From an uncultured Elusimicrobia bacterium (GTDB taxonomy: Bacteria; Elusimicrobiota; Elusimicrobia; Elusimicrobiales; Elusimicrobiaceae), in assembly GCA_947306425.1 (NCBI GenBank), contig CAMZGO010000004.1, positions 60,018-124,017 on the forward strand: a stretch of 64,000 nt of DNA. The letters run 5' to 3'. Shown here piece after piece: positions 23,949-33,018 of the stretch. Within the stretch, counting starts at the first letter, position 1; every line of letters starts with the position of its first letter. Below the pieces are notes generated by a model, which was not told where the DNA came from, did not search any database, and worked only from the letters and a program-made list of their open reading frames with translations. A program made the position numbers and the translations under genes.

Positions 23949-26225
23949 TTATTCCTTAAACTTTTTTATTTCTGCAAATTCTTGGCTTTCCTTACTACGA
24001 GCAGTCTGAATTTGTTTTCCGACTTTTTTGGGGCTTTTCATTTCAAGTTTTGGTTTCAGCATACTCCCATAAGTTACAAAAGCTAAAGCAGGCGCACCGG
24101 ATTCATCCGTCAGATTTTCTGACAATGCCCCGCGTTTTGAAGTATTTTTAAACATAGTCATAACATCTAAATCAAATTTTTCTTTAACCCAATCAACATT
24201 ACCCGTAATAGCACCAGAAATAACTTGACCGTCCACATAAAAGTTGTTAACAGTCATATCTCCGTTTTTAAAGGCCAAGGAACCGCTCATGATATCAAAA
24301 GGAGTATCTTTCAAAATTTGACCCATTTTGAAAGACCCGGCCCTTTCCATACGGCTCATAATAACAAAGGGCTGATATGCAATACCAAGCACTTTTTGAT
24401 TATCGGCTGCTTCTTGAAGTTTATATATTATGCCGTTTGAAATTTTAGCTTCAAAATTACCGTTTAAATTTTTCATTTGCGGTAATAGATTATTGAAATT
24501 AAAGGTGGCATAAAAGTCTTTACCGGAAAGAACGGGACTGGTAAATTTTTCCGCATAAACACTGCCGCGGAAATTTATCATAAAAGTCGGTAAAGCATTT
24601 TTGAAATTACGGAGCCAAGCAAGGTCAGATGTATCTTTCATTTCATTTTGGGCTTTGGAATCATCAGCCAAGGCAACAACAAAATCTTCCGTTATATCAA
24701 AAATCTCAAGCGGATTTAATTCCGCAGTAGAAAGGAGCATCTTCACCTTACGCCGTTTTTCTTGGCGGACATTAGCAATAGCGACACTCATTTTTGTTCG
24801 TTTTCCGTTTAAAAGTCCGCTTTCCACAATAGCATAAAAATCCTGTTTTTTATAATCAAGCGCGGTTCTGCCTTTAATATCGGTTACTTTCTGACGGCCG
24901 ACTATAAAAATACCATCCTCAAAAACTGCATTCATTTTATTAAAATTTTCTGTTGCTTCAAAAGCAACATTTGCCTTTTGAACGGTAAATTTAAAAATTT
25001 TGGAACTTAAGGAACTACTTTTCAAATTTAACTTTTTAGTTTTTAATATAGAATCTTTAATTGTAAATTTCCCGCTCCAATCAATATTTCCGATAAGGGC
25101 AAACGGTTTTAGCGGTTTATAGTATGCAGCAATTTTTGAAGCATCAACTTTTGCTTTTGTTACATTAACATCTCCTTCTAATGTTCCCGAAGATATTACC
25201 AAACCGGCATTTGCAGCCATACTCATATATTTATTATCTAATGTCAAGGAAGAAATGTTTATATTACTAAAATTATCTTTTGCTTCCCCTTTTAGCGAAA
25301 GTGTAGTAAAAGGCAAATAATATTTACCTTGTGTACCGAATAAAAAGGAAAAATCATTTTCTGTAACTTGCGGTATTGTAAAATTTAAATTAAGTGAAGG
25401 GTCAACAAAATTATTTGCATTTAAAACGATTTTTAAAGGTGTCCTTAAAGCATACACATAAAGTATTGCATCTTTTAAAGACATATCACGCAGTTTAAAA
25501 TTTGCAAAATTAATAGTTCCTTTTGCATCGGTTTCAGCTTCTATTACTTTCTCATTTATTTTATTTCTTAAAACAAAATTAATATCAAAAAGCGTATCGG
25601 CGTTAAATTCCAAATTATAAAACCGCAGATTGAAACCGTTTAAAGAATGGCTTTGATTAGAAACTAAATTCCTAAAAGTGAAAGTTCCGTTCTTAAGTAC
25701 CCAATCCTGAATTACCACCTGCCAAGGGGTACCTTTCGTTGTTAAAGAGAATTTAGTCCCCCTTGCTGATTTACCTGCTTCAGTTTTCAATTCCGGCAAA
25801 TTAAAACTACCATCTTGATTCTTTGTAATATTGATAACAGGTTTTTCAAAAACAGCTTCCTTTATAAAAATTTTATTCTCAAGCAAAGGTGCAATATCAA
25901 AATGTAAAACTACTGATTTTATTGAAACAAGTTCCCCGTAATCAGGTGCGGTAGTATCAATTATTTTTAAATCTTCTAATACAAAAGTTGTAGGCAAAAT
26001 AAATTTTACTCTTGAAATTATGATACTACGCCCTAAATAAGTCTCAAGTTGTTTGGCGATTTGGTCCCCTATACTATTTGCATTGATATAGTGAATCATA
26101 AAAAACCAGACTGAAATACCTGCCAAAAAAATTATAGAAACAAGTAAAAATAAAGTACGTATAAAATTCTTAATACTGAATTTTAGCACTTTAAACACAC
26201 CCTTTCTTATTCTTCTTGCAGTCAT
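23949..26225 (-). CDS. AsmA-family inner-membrane protein
   Basis: Large envelope protein (758 aa) of the AsmA/TamB-like group, thought to bridge the periplasm and help lipid transport to the outer membrane. One N-terminal membrane helix (about residues 22-45) is followed by a beta-rich periplasmic body. The N-terminal GRSIIISRVKFILPTTFVLEDLKI matches the AsmA start and the C-terminal LQKVLGI..-like GILKDTPFDIMSGSLAFKNGDMTVNNF matches the AsmA_2 repeat. Its ATG overlaps the upstream stop by 4 nt. Presence supports a double-membrane cell. Confidence 0.83.
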   Translation of the reverse strand: MTARRIRKGVFKVLKFSIKNFIRTLFLLVSIIFLAGISVWFFMIHYINANSIGDQIAKQLETYLGRSIIISRVKFILPTTFVLEDLKIIDTTAPDYGELVSIKSVVLHFDIAPLLENKIFIKEAVFEKPVINITKNQDGSFNLPELKTEAGKSARGTKFSLTTKGTPWQVVIQDWVLKNGTFTFRNLVSNQSHSLNGFNLRFYNLEFNADTLFDINFVLRNKINEKVIEAETDAKGTINFANFKLRDMSLKDAILYVYALRTPLKIVLNANNFVDPSLNLNFTIPQVTENDFSFLFGTQGKYYLPFTTLSLKGEAKDNFSNINISSLTLDNKYMSMAANAGLVISSGTLEGDVNVTKAKVDASKIAAYYKPLKPFALIGNIDWSGKFTIKDSILKTKKLNLKSSSLSSKIFKFTVQKANVAFEATENFNKMNAVFEDGIFIVGRQKVTDIKGRTALDYKKQDFYAIVESGLLNGKRTKMSVAIANVRQEKRRKVKMLLSTAELNPLEIFDITEDFVVALADDSKAQNEMKDTSDLAWLRNFKNALPTFMINFRGSVYAEKFTSPVLSGKDFYATFNFNNLLPQMKNLNGNFEAKISNGIIYKLQEAADNQKVLGIAYQPFVIMSRMERAGSFKMGQILKDTPFDIMSGSLAFKNGDMTVNNFYVDGQVISGAITGNVDWVKEKFDLDVMTMFKNTSKRGALSENLTDESGAPALAFVTYGSMLKPKLEMKSPKKVGKQIQTARSKESQEFAEIKKFKE

Positions 26226-26917
26226 AGATTACCTAACCAAATTATTAACTTATGCATATAAACAAAAAATATTTTCCAAAAACCTAAAGTTTGAATAAAG
26301 GATTCTTTAAATACTGAACTCGGTTTTATTAAACCCGGAAATAAAAAATTAATAAAAATAATTATTAAAGTCAAATTAACCACCGCAATTAGAACGAAGG
26401 AAAAGACCCCTCCCCCGGCATGAGAAACATCGCTTTGTTCAGTTTCGGTTAAAGTCTTATAAGTATGTAAAATATGAAAAGACATCAAAAAACCAAATAT
26501 TCCCAAAAACCATTTGCTATATACAAAAATTTCAGGCCGAAACAAACTAGTAATATAAAAACCAATAATACAAACAATAGCATATAAAGGCAAACAATAC
26601 GGTGCAAGCAAAACAAAAGTGTTAATATCGCTTACGGTAGTATTTCCGCTTTCCTCTTTAACTTTGATACCCGTCACTTTATACCCGCAACACCAAGCTG
26701 CCAAAGCATGACTAATTTCGTGTGCAAGAACATATAAACGCGAAAACTTGCAAATATATTTATGAACTATACAATATATTAATACACCTAATAAAAAAGG
26801 GAAAGTTATATCTAAATTTTTTATTATGATTGGTACCATTTCCGCAGAATCATAAATTAGAAAGAAAGCAAACGGAAGAAATACAAGCCCTATTAAAAAC
26901 TTAAGAAACTTTTTCAT
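26222..26917 (-). CDS. Membrane protein with HExxH motif, putative M50-like metalloprotease
   Basis: Integral membrane protein (231 aa) with about six hydrophobic segments. Residues near 70 read VLAHEISHALAAWCCGY, an HExxH zinc-binding motif within a membrane segment, as in site-2 proteases or their unassigned relatives. A second block with SDVSHAGGG lies further on. The usual NPDG motif of M50 proteins is not seen, so catalytic function is uncertain. It lies between the lipoate ligase and AsmA genes and overlaps AsmA by 4 nt. Confidence 0.6.
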   Translation of the reverse strand: MKKFLKFLIGLVFLPFAFFLIYDSAEMVPIIIKNLDITFPFLLGVLIYCIVHKYICKFSRLYVLAHEISHALAAWCCGYKVTGIKVKEESGNTTVSDINTFVLLAPYCLPLYAIVCIIGFYITSLFRPEIFVYSKWFLGIFGFLMSFHILHTYKTLTETEQSDVSHAGGGVFSFVLIAVVNLTLIIIFINFLFPGLIKPSSVFKESFIQTLGFWKIFFVYMHKLIIWLGNL

Positions 26918-26918
26918 T

Positions 26919-27611
26919 TTAAAATTTATTTAACCAATCTTTATTTTTATATTTTATCTCAGCCAAATTTACGGCTTTATTTATAAAATCTGTACTTAAA
27001 GTATAATTTTCAACATCTTGCAAACTAAGATATTTCAAAAAACCTTTAACTAAAGCTTTTTTTACTTTTTTGTTTTCTGCATCTTTAACTTGCAAAGATC
27101 CCTGATATAAAACCCTTTTATCAAAACGTCTTAAAGCACCGCCCAAAACTTTTTTACCGTCTTGCATTAAATCATCTGCAACAGGGTTTGTAAAACAGTT
27201 TTGCACTTGCCCGCCGGAAGTTTGAGGTCTATAATCACTTTGCCCCGCATAAACACTTGCCAAAAAACCGGCATCTTTAAGTTCTTCTTGTATCGCCCCG
27301 TGTAAGGCAGTATAAATTAAATTTGGCTGTACCCTAGACGGCAAATCAAACACTAAAGAAAATGTTAAGTCGTCCTTATGCAAAACCAAACCGCCGCCTG
27401 TCATGCGGCGCGTAAATTTATTTATACCTAATTTTTTTAGTTCAATTTCCGCCTGCGAAATTTTTTGTATATAACCAAAAGTCGCTTGAGGGCGAGTGTC
27501 CCAATTAAAAAACCTTATACACGGTGCGAAATTTGAAACTAATAATTCATCAACCGCCATTTGCCCGTAAGTATCAAGCATGGGGCTGATAATTAATTTT
27601 ACTTTGTCCAT
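26919..27611 (-). CDS. Lipoate-protein ligase/octanoyltransferase family protein
   Basis: Biotin/lipoate A/B ligase-fold enzyme (230 aa) that likely attaches lipoyl or octanoyl groups to GcvH, encoded three genes upstream. RRMTGGGLVLHKDDLTFSLV is the conserved substrate loop and DGKKVLGGALRR holds the conserved lysine. A cysteine in QNCFTNP sits where LipM octanoyltransferases have their catalytic Cys, so it may be LipM-like rather than LplA. It overlaps the end of gcvPB by 13 nt, which ties it to the glycine cleavage operon. Confidence 0.85.
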   Translation of the reverse strand: MDKVKLIISPMLDTYGQMAVDELLVSNFAPCIRFFNWDTRPQATFGYIQKISQAEIELKKLGINKFTRRMTGGGLVLHKDDLTFSLVFDLPSRVQPNLIYTALHGAIQEELKDAGFLASVYAGQSDYRPQTSGGQVQNCFTNPVADDLMQDGKKVLGGALRRFDKRVLYQGSLQVKDAENKKVKKALVKGFLKYLSLQDVENYTLSTDFINKAVNLAEIKYKNKDWLNKF

Positions 27612-29053
27612 CTCAAATTAGGTTCCCTTGCAGCACTGACCTCGTCAATTCTTTTAACAGGGCAATTCAAAGGTGCATCATGCAAAATATCAGGTGTATG
27701 CAAAGCCTTTTCGTAAATTTCTTTTAACGCTTCAATAAAACTATCAAGCACTTGTTTATTTTCCGTTTCGGTAGGCTCAATCATTAAAGCCTCAGGTACT
27801 ATTAACGGGAAATAAATCGTTGGTGCATGGAAACCCTTATCAAGCAAATTCTTTGCTATATCAAGAGTTTTGACTGTTGGCATTTTGTTTTTGTCTATAG
27901 TCAAAACACACTCATGCATACACTTATTGTCAAAAAAAGCAGGGAAATATTCTTTTAGTTTAACCCTCACATAATTGGCATTAATAATTGCATTTTGGGC
28001 AATATCTTTCAGACTTTCACCGTCTAGTTGCTTTAAATAACAGTATGCACGGATTAAAATAGCGATATTGCCGTAAAAACTTTTCATTTTACCGATACTT
28101 AATTTATGCTTTTTAGCAAAAGAATATTTGCCGTTTTTGTATACTACACGCGGACTTGGCAAAAATTCTTCCAAACCTTGCCTGACACCCACAGCACCCG
28201 CACCCGGCCCTCCGCCGCCATGCGGTGTTGCCAAAGTTTTATGCAAGTTAATATGCATGATATCAACGCCCATATCAGACGCTTTAACAAGACCGATTAA
28301 AGCATTCATATTTGCCCCGTCCATATAAAGCAAAGCACCGGCTTTATGCACCATATCAGCAATTTGCAAAATATCTTCTTCAAATAAACCTACGGTATTT
28401 GGTATGGTAAGCATAACCAAAGCAGTTTTTTCACTCAAGGCTTTTTGAAGTTCGTTTAAATCCACTTTCCCATTTTCGGCAGATTTAATATTTACCACTT
28501 CGCAGCCCGCCATTGCCGCAGTTGCCGGGTTTGTGCCGTGTGCGGTGTCGGGAACTATAATTTGTGTTCTTGCCTTGTCTTTACGGCTTGCGTGATATGC
28601 GCGTGCAACCAAAGCACCGCAAAATTCGCCGTGCGCGCCGGCCGAAGGCTGCAAAGTAAAAGCACTTAAACCGGTAATTTTAGCAAGCATATTATCTAGT
28701 TCATAAATAATTTGTAAAGTACCCTGGGCATTTACTTCGGGTAAAGCCGGATGTAGTAAGGTAAAATTATCTAAAGCACACAAAACATCATAACTTTTGG
28801 GATTGTACTTCATCGTGCAAGAACCAAGCGGATAAAAATGTGTATCAAGGCAGAAATTTAAACGCGATAAATTAGTAAAATGCCTGACTGTATCAAATTC
28901 ACTTAATTCCGGTAAATTGATTTCCGTTTTACGAAGATATTTTGAAGGTAAAAAATCTTCTGCTTTGCAAGATGGGGTGCAAACCTTAACACCGCGCCTG
29001 CCTTTAACAGACTTTTCTATAGAAAGCACATTATGCGGGTAAGCATTAGCCAT
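27599..29053 (-). CDS. gcvPB: Glycine dehydrogenase (decarboxylating) subunit 2
   Basis: PLP-carrying subunit of the P-protein of the glycine cleavage system (484 aa). The lysine that binds PLP is in DIMHINLHKTLATPHGGGGPG near residue 270. N-terminal HFTNLSRLNFCLDTHFYPLGSCTMKYNP is typical. Forms a heterotetramer with GcvPA, encoded directly upstream (1-nt gap). A strong AAAGGAGG site precedes the ATG. Confidence 0.96.
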   Translation of the reverse strand: MANAYPHNVLSIEKSVKGRRGVKVCTPSCKAEDFLPSKYLRKTEINLPELSEFDTVRHFTNLSRLNFCLDTHFYPLGSCTMKYNPKSYDVLCALDNFTLLHPALPEVNAQGTLQIIYELDNMLAKITGLSAFTLQPSAGAHGEFCGALVARAYHASRKDKARTQIIVPDTAHGTNPATAAMAGCEVVNIKSAENGKVDLNELQKALSEKTALVMLTIPNTVGLFEEDILQIADMVHKAGALLYMDGANMNALIGLVKASDMGVDIMHINLHKTLATPHGGGGPGAGAVGVRQGLEEFLPSPRVVYKNGKYSFAKKHKLSIGKMKSFYGNIAILIRAYCYLKQLDGESLKDIAQNAIINANYVRVKLKEYFPAFFDNKCMHECVLTIDKNKMPTVKTLDIAKNLLDKGFHAPTIYFPLIVPEALMIEPTETENKQVLDSFIEALKEIYEKALHTPDILHDAPLNCPVKRIDEVSAAREPNLRWTK

Positions 29054-29054
29054 A

Positions 29055-30362
29055 TCATTTTACCTCCTTTAAAACAGTAATGAAAGCATCAATTTGTGCT
29101 TTAGTATTAACTTCGGTGGAACAGAGCAAAAGTTCATTTTTACTTAGAGCAATACCGGCTAAAAATCCTTTTTTGGCAGCCGCTTTTATTAGTTTTGCGG
29201 CAGGAACTTTAGTTGTTACAACAAATTCATTATAAAACGGTGCTTTGTACTTCAAAGTAAAACCTTCATTCTTGCAAAGTTCGGTTTGTAAATAGTGTGC
29301 ATTTTCCAAACATTTTAAAGCAACTTCTTTTAAGCCTTTAGGCCCTAAAAGCGTTAAATAAATAGTTGCATTTAAAGCACAAAGTGCTTGATTTGAACAA
29401 ATATTTGATGATGCGCGTTCACGCCTAATATGTTGTTCGCGTGCCTGTAAAGTTAGTACAAAGGCACGTTTACCGTCTTTGTCTTTAGCCATACCGCATA
29501 AACGGCCGGACATATTTCTGACAAATTGTTTTTTGCAAGTAAAAATACCTAGCGTAGGCCCGCCGTAATTTAGATAATTACCCAAACCTTGGCCTTCTGC
29601 AACAGCAAAATCTGCATTATAAGAACCCGGCGTTTGTAAAATACCTAAACTTGTGGGGTTTACATTCGCGATAAGCAAAGCATTATTTGCGTGTACCAAA
29701 GAAGAAATTTCTTCCGCATTTTCAAGACAACCGAAATAGTTAGGTGTTTGCAAGATGAAAGCGGCAGCACCGGTTTTGAGTAAAGTTTCAAGTTGTTTTA
29801 AATCAGTAGCACCATCAATATTTAAAGGAACTTCTTTTAAAATAACGGATGCATTTTTGAAATAAGTTCTCAAAACTTCAACATAATTAGGTTGCAAAGC
29901 ACTTGTATACAAAACGGTTTTATTACCCTTTATATTGGTCGCCGCAAGGCAAGCTTCAGCTAAAGCGGTCGCACCGTCATAATGTGAAGCATTTGAAATA
30001 TCCATATCAAATAAAGCGCAAATGCAACTTTGATATTCATAAATTGCTTGCAAAGTACCCTGTGAGGCTTCTGCCTGGTAAGGGGTGTACGCGGTTAGAA
30101 ACTCCCCCCTTGTGCTTAAAGCATTTACAGCAGCGGGAACGAAATGTTCCTGCATTCCGCCGCCGGCAAAATTAATAAGAGGTTTATTTTTTACCGCAAT
30201 CTTCTTAATTTCGGCAGTTAGTTCCTGCTCGTTTAAAGCAGAAGGTAAATTTATATTTCCTTTAAGCAAAACTTGCGGAACGGGCAGAAGTTTATCAAAA
30301 CTTTTAACACCGATTTCCTCAAGCATTTGCTCTAAATCTTCTTTGGTATTTGAAGTAAACAT
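29055..30362 (-). CDS. gcvPA: Glycine dehydrogenase (decarboxylating) subunit 1
   Basis: Non-PLP subunit of the split P-protein (435 aa). Typical stretches: FAGGGMQEHFVPAAVNAL, TAYTPYQAEASQGTLQAIYEYQ, and ICSNQALCALNATIYL. Works with GcvPB to decarboxylate glycine and pass the aminomethyl group to lipoyl-GcvH. Starts 2 nt after the gcvH stop. Confidence 0.96.
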   Translation of the reverse strand: MFTSNTKEDLEQMLEEIGVKSFDKLLPVPQVLLKGNINLPSALNEQELTAEIKKIAVKNKPLINFAGGGMQEHFVPAAVNALSTRGEFLTAYTPYQAEASQGTLQAIYEYQSCICALFDMDISNASHYDGATALAEACLAATNIKGNKTVLYTSALQPNYVEVLRTYFKNASVILKEVPLNIDGATDLKQLETLLKTGAAAFILQTPNYFGCLENAEEISSLVHANNALLIANVNPTSLGILQTPGSYNADFAVAEGQGLGNYLNYGGPTLGIFTCKKQFVRNMSGRLCGMAKDKDGKRAFVLTLQAREQHIRRERASSNICSNQALCALNATIYLTLLGPKGLKEVALKCLENAHYLQTELCKNEGFTLKYKAPFYNEFVVTTKVPAAKLIKAAAKKGFLAGIALSKNELLLCSTEVNTKAQIDAFITVLKEVK

Positions 30363-30364
30363 AA

Positions 30365-30739
30365 TTATATTTTGGCTTTATAATCTTCAAAAGAAAGCAA
30401 ATTTTTTACTTCATCCGGATTAGAAATCTTAATCTTAAAAAGCCAACCGTCCCCGTGCGGTGCTTGGTTTACTATTGAAGGATTATCAGCCGCGGCTTGG
30501 TTTACTTCAACGATTTCCCCGCTTACAGGGGCATAAATATCGGAAGCTGATTTAACTGATTCAATCACGCAGCAGCTTTTGCCTTGTTCAACCTTTGTAC
30601 CTATTTTGGGAAGTTCCACAAAAACGATATCGCTGATTTCATGCTGTGCGTGGTCGCTGATACCGACGGTAGCAACCCCGTTTTCAATATAAGCCCATTC
30701 ATGTGTAGCTGCAAATTTACAATTTTCTTGATTATACAT
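30365..30739 (-). CDS. gcvH: Glycine cleavage system H protein
   Basis: Lipoyl carrier protein (124 aa). The lipoylated lysine is Lys63 in VIESVKSASDIYAP. ATHEWAYIENGVATVGISD and VNQAAADNPSIVNQAPHGDGWLFKI are classical. Shuttles the aminomethyl group between P, T and L proteins. The dihydrolipoamide dehydrogenase (L protein) gene is not in the window. GAGGT precedes the ATG. Confidence 0.97.
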   Translation of the reverse strand: MYNQENCKFAATHEWAYIENGVATVGISDHAQHEISDIVFVELPKIGTKVEQGKSCCVIESVKSASDIYAPVSGEIVEVNQAAADNPSIVNQAPHGDGWLFKIKISNPDEVKNLLSFEDYKAKI

Positions 30740-30760
30740 TTTTATACCTCACTACTTTAA

Positions 30761-31840
30761 TTAAACTCTATTTTTATAAAACGGCATTTTTACTTTTTTG
30801 GCGGGTATTTTGCGCCCGCGTACTTCAATTTCAACTAGTGCGCCTTCTTCTAAATCGGCAGGCACGTAACCGGCGCAAATACCTTTAAATAACGGAGAAA
30901 AAGTTGCACTTGTAAGTTTACCGATTTGCTGCCCGTCTTTATAAATTAAACAACCCTCGCGGGCAACACCGGCGGATTGTAAAATAAAACCTGTCCACTT
31001 TTCCTTAACACCGGCTTCTTTTACGGCGGTCATTTCGGCTTTTGCTGTAAAATCTTCTTCCTTTTTAAGTTTGACTACCCATCCGCAAGAGGCCTCATAA
31101 GGATTGCGGGTTTCGTTCATATCACTACCGCTAAGTAAATAACCTGCTTCAAGGCGCAAAACATCACGCGCTCCTAATCCACACGGTTTAAAACCATTGG
31201 CAAGACACCAAGTAAAAAGTTTATTTATGGTGTCGGCATCACCCATAATTTCAACACCGTCCTCGCCGGTATAACCGGTGCGGGTAATATAGACCGAAAC
31301 ATCAAAAATTTTATCTTGTTTTATGTGGAAACGTACAATTTCTTTGATTTGCGGAATTAATTTTTCCAAAATATCTAAAGCTTTTGGGCCTTGAAGTGCA
31401 AGCATGGCATAACTGTCTGACACATCTTTCACTTCCACTTTATAGCCGGCAGATTTTTTGACAAACCAATCATAATCTTTATAACGCGTAGCGGAATTTA
31501 CTACAAGCAAAAACTCATTTGGATTTAAGCAAAAAGCGATAATATCGTCAATAATACCGCCGTCTTCATTTAAGACGTGTGCATAAGCACCGGTGCCAAT
31601 CTCCTGTTTAAAATTATTTGTAGTAACGCTTTGCAAAAATTTAAAAGCATCTTCGCCCTTAAAAATTATTTGCCCCATGTGCGAAACATCAAATAATCCT
31701 GCCCCATTTCTTACAGCATTATGTTCGGAGATAATGCTCTCATATTGAACGGGTAAAAGCCAGCCGTGGAAATCTACCATACGCCCGCCCGCTTTCAGGC
31801 AAGCATTGTAGAGGGGTGTTTTCTTTAAATTATCGCTCAT
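30761..31840 (-). CDS. gcvT: Glycine cleavage system T protein (aminomethyltransferase)
   Basis: Transfers the C1 unit from aminomethyl-GcvH to tetrahydrofolate (359 aa). MVDFHGWLLPVQYESIISEHNAVR and SHMGQI at the N-terminus, GYTGEDGVEI in the middle and the RLEAGYLLSG block mark the folate-binding fold. First gene of the gcvT-gcvH-gcvPA-gcvPB-ligase operon; the AAGGAGG ribosome binding site is strong and a TATAAT box lies near 31867. Its folate link fits the folate genes at 40-43 kb. Confidence 0.96.
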   Translation of the reverse strand: MSDNLKKTPLYNACLKAGGRMVDFHGWLLPVQYESIISEHNAVRNGAGLFDVSHMGQIIFKGEDAFKFLQSVTTNNFKQEIGTGAYAHVLNEDGGIIDDIIAFCLNPNEFLLVVNSATRYKDYDWFVKKSAGYKVEVKDVSDSYAMLALQGPKALDILEKLIPQIKEIVRFHIKQDKIFDVSVYITRTGYTGEDGVEIMGDADTINKLFTWCLANGFKPCGLGARDVLRLEAGYLLSGSDMNETRNPYEASCGWVVKLKKEEDFTAKAEMTAVKEAGVKEKWTGFILQSAGVAREGCLIYKDGQQIGKLTSATFSPLFKGICAGYVPADLEEGALVEIEVRGRKIPAKKVKMPFYKNRV

Positions 31841-31970
31841 AAAACCTCCTTGGCTATAGCAATATTATATAAAATAATACTGCCGTTGCATAACTTTTTT
31901 TAGAATTTAAATTCTTGACCTTTGATTTGCCTAATACGTTTTAACTTTTGTAAATTTCAGTTTTTTATGT

Positions 31971-31976
31971 TACAAT
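31971..31976 (+). promoter_or_regulatory. Leaderless -10 box for the 31.98-kb gene
   Basis: TACAAT, then ATTTTT, then the ATG at 31983: 6 nt, no ribosome binding site. Confidence 0.65.
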
Positions 31977-31982
31977 ATTTTT

Positions 31983-32747
31983 ATGAAAGAGAATTCTATT
32001 ACTTTTCCTGTTATAGTTGTTGTCTTCCTGGCTGCGTTAATGGCTTACGGGGTTTCTTGGTACGCCAAAAATAACAGTGATTTAAGTTCCAAAATCACCC
32101 CTGAACAACTTGCATCCTTTACCGCGGAGGACATAGAATATGTAGAACTTCCGCCCTTAGGAAGTGAGGAACTTTTTGTTTCGCCTGTGGAATTACGGCA
32201 AAAACAAGCGGCAAGATATGATGATATAGGCCAAGCCGTAAAAAGCCTAAATATCGGCAATATCGCGGCTGCAACACCTGAAGATTTACGCCTGATAGGT
32301 GAAACTGCTTGGAGTTTAACAAATACCGTAGCGGCTAATTTAAAATTCCCGCAAATTATTGAACTCATATTTAATAACAAAAATGTTTTGGAAGGGTTTT
32401 TCAGCCGTGAGGGCGTATTGGAACTTACAAATAATTATCTGACAGTTATGGACTTGATTGAAAACAATTCCTCTGAAGTAAGCGATTTAATTGAAAGTAA
32501 CGCCTTCAAGGGTATTATAAAAGACAAAGAATTAATGACGAAAATTTTGAACAGCGCCTTAATCCAAGAAATTTTGTTAAGCCGTAGCGGCAATTATTTC
32601 TTATCTAACCCCATGGAAGCAAAAAAGTTAATTGAAAACAATGAAATACTTGCACCGCTTTTGAAAGAAGAAAATTTAAAAAATGTTTTGCTTTCAGACC
32701 CGAAAACAGAAAACTTTGCGATAGCTGTTTTCCCTACGCAAAATTAA
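31983..32747 (+). CDS. Membrane-anchored protein of unknown function
   Basis: I do not recognise this 254-aa protein. A single membrane segment lies at residues 8-26 (FPVIVVVFLAALMAYGVSWY), with the rest probably outside. Residues 85-230 are helical and repeat the idea of short helices separated by NN or LL turns (LELTNNYLTVMDLIENNSSEVSDLIESN). It is acidic. It stands alone between gcvT (divergent) and a repeat copy, with a leaderless promoter. Likely lineage-specific envelope protein. Confidence 0.75.
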   Translation: MKENSITFPVIVVVFLAALMAYGVSWYAKNNSDLSSKITPEQLASFTAEDIEYVELPPLGSEELFVSPVELRQKQAARYDDIGQAVKSLNIGNIAAATPEDLRLIGETAWSLTNTVAANLKFPQIIELIFNNKNVLEGFFSREGVLELTNNYLTVMDLIENNSSEVSDLIESNAFKGIIKDKELMTKILNSALIQEILLSRSGNYFLSNPMEAKKLIENNEILAPLLKEENLKNVLLSDPKTENFAIAVFPTQN

Positions 32748-32768
32748 ACAAATTTGCTTGACATTTTA

Positions 32769-32939
32769 GGCCTAATGGTAAAAAAGTATACCTAAATTGA
32801 TGTGTTTCCTTATATTTCCCTCCCACACTTTTTTAAAGTGGGTGCAGTTCTCTCGCAAATAAATTTGCTCGGCACCTTCCGCCCTCGCTACAACAATTTG
32901 CGCGGGTGAAGGCAATGCAGAATTTTGACAAGTTATTTG
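32769..32939. repeat. Stem-loop repeat region, copy D (possible decayed MITE)
   Basis: GGCCTAATGGTAAAAAAG at 32769 resembles the left end of the MITE at 21.7 kb. From about 32816 an inverted copy of the stem-loop repeat follows: CCCAC/GTGGG hairpin, CTCGCAAAT..ATTTGCTCGG, then CACCTTCCGCCC. I find no matching right end, so it is truncated or diverged. The 271-nt gap around it holds no gene. Confidence 0.6.
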
Positions 32940-32972
32940 ATTGGTTTTTGTAGAATTTATTTGGTATGTTTA

Positions 32973-32997
32973 TAAAACCCCCGATTAACATCGGGGG
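32973..32997 (-). terminator. Terminator of the secreted protein gene
   Basis: CCCCCGA (32978-32984) pairs with TCGGGGG (32991-32997); on the minus strand the stem is followed by TTTTATA. Confidence 0.85.
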
Positions 32998-33018
32998 TAA
33001 ATATTTAAAAGATTAAGT

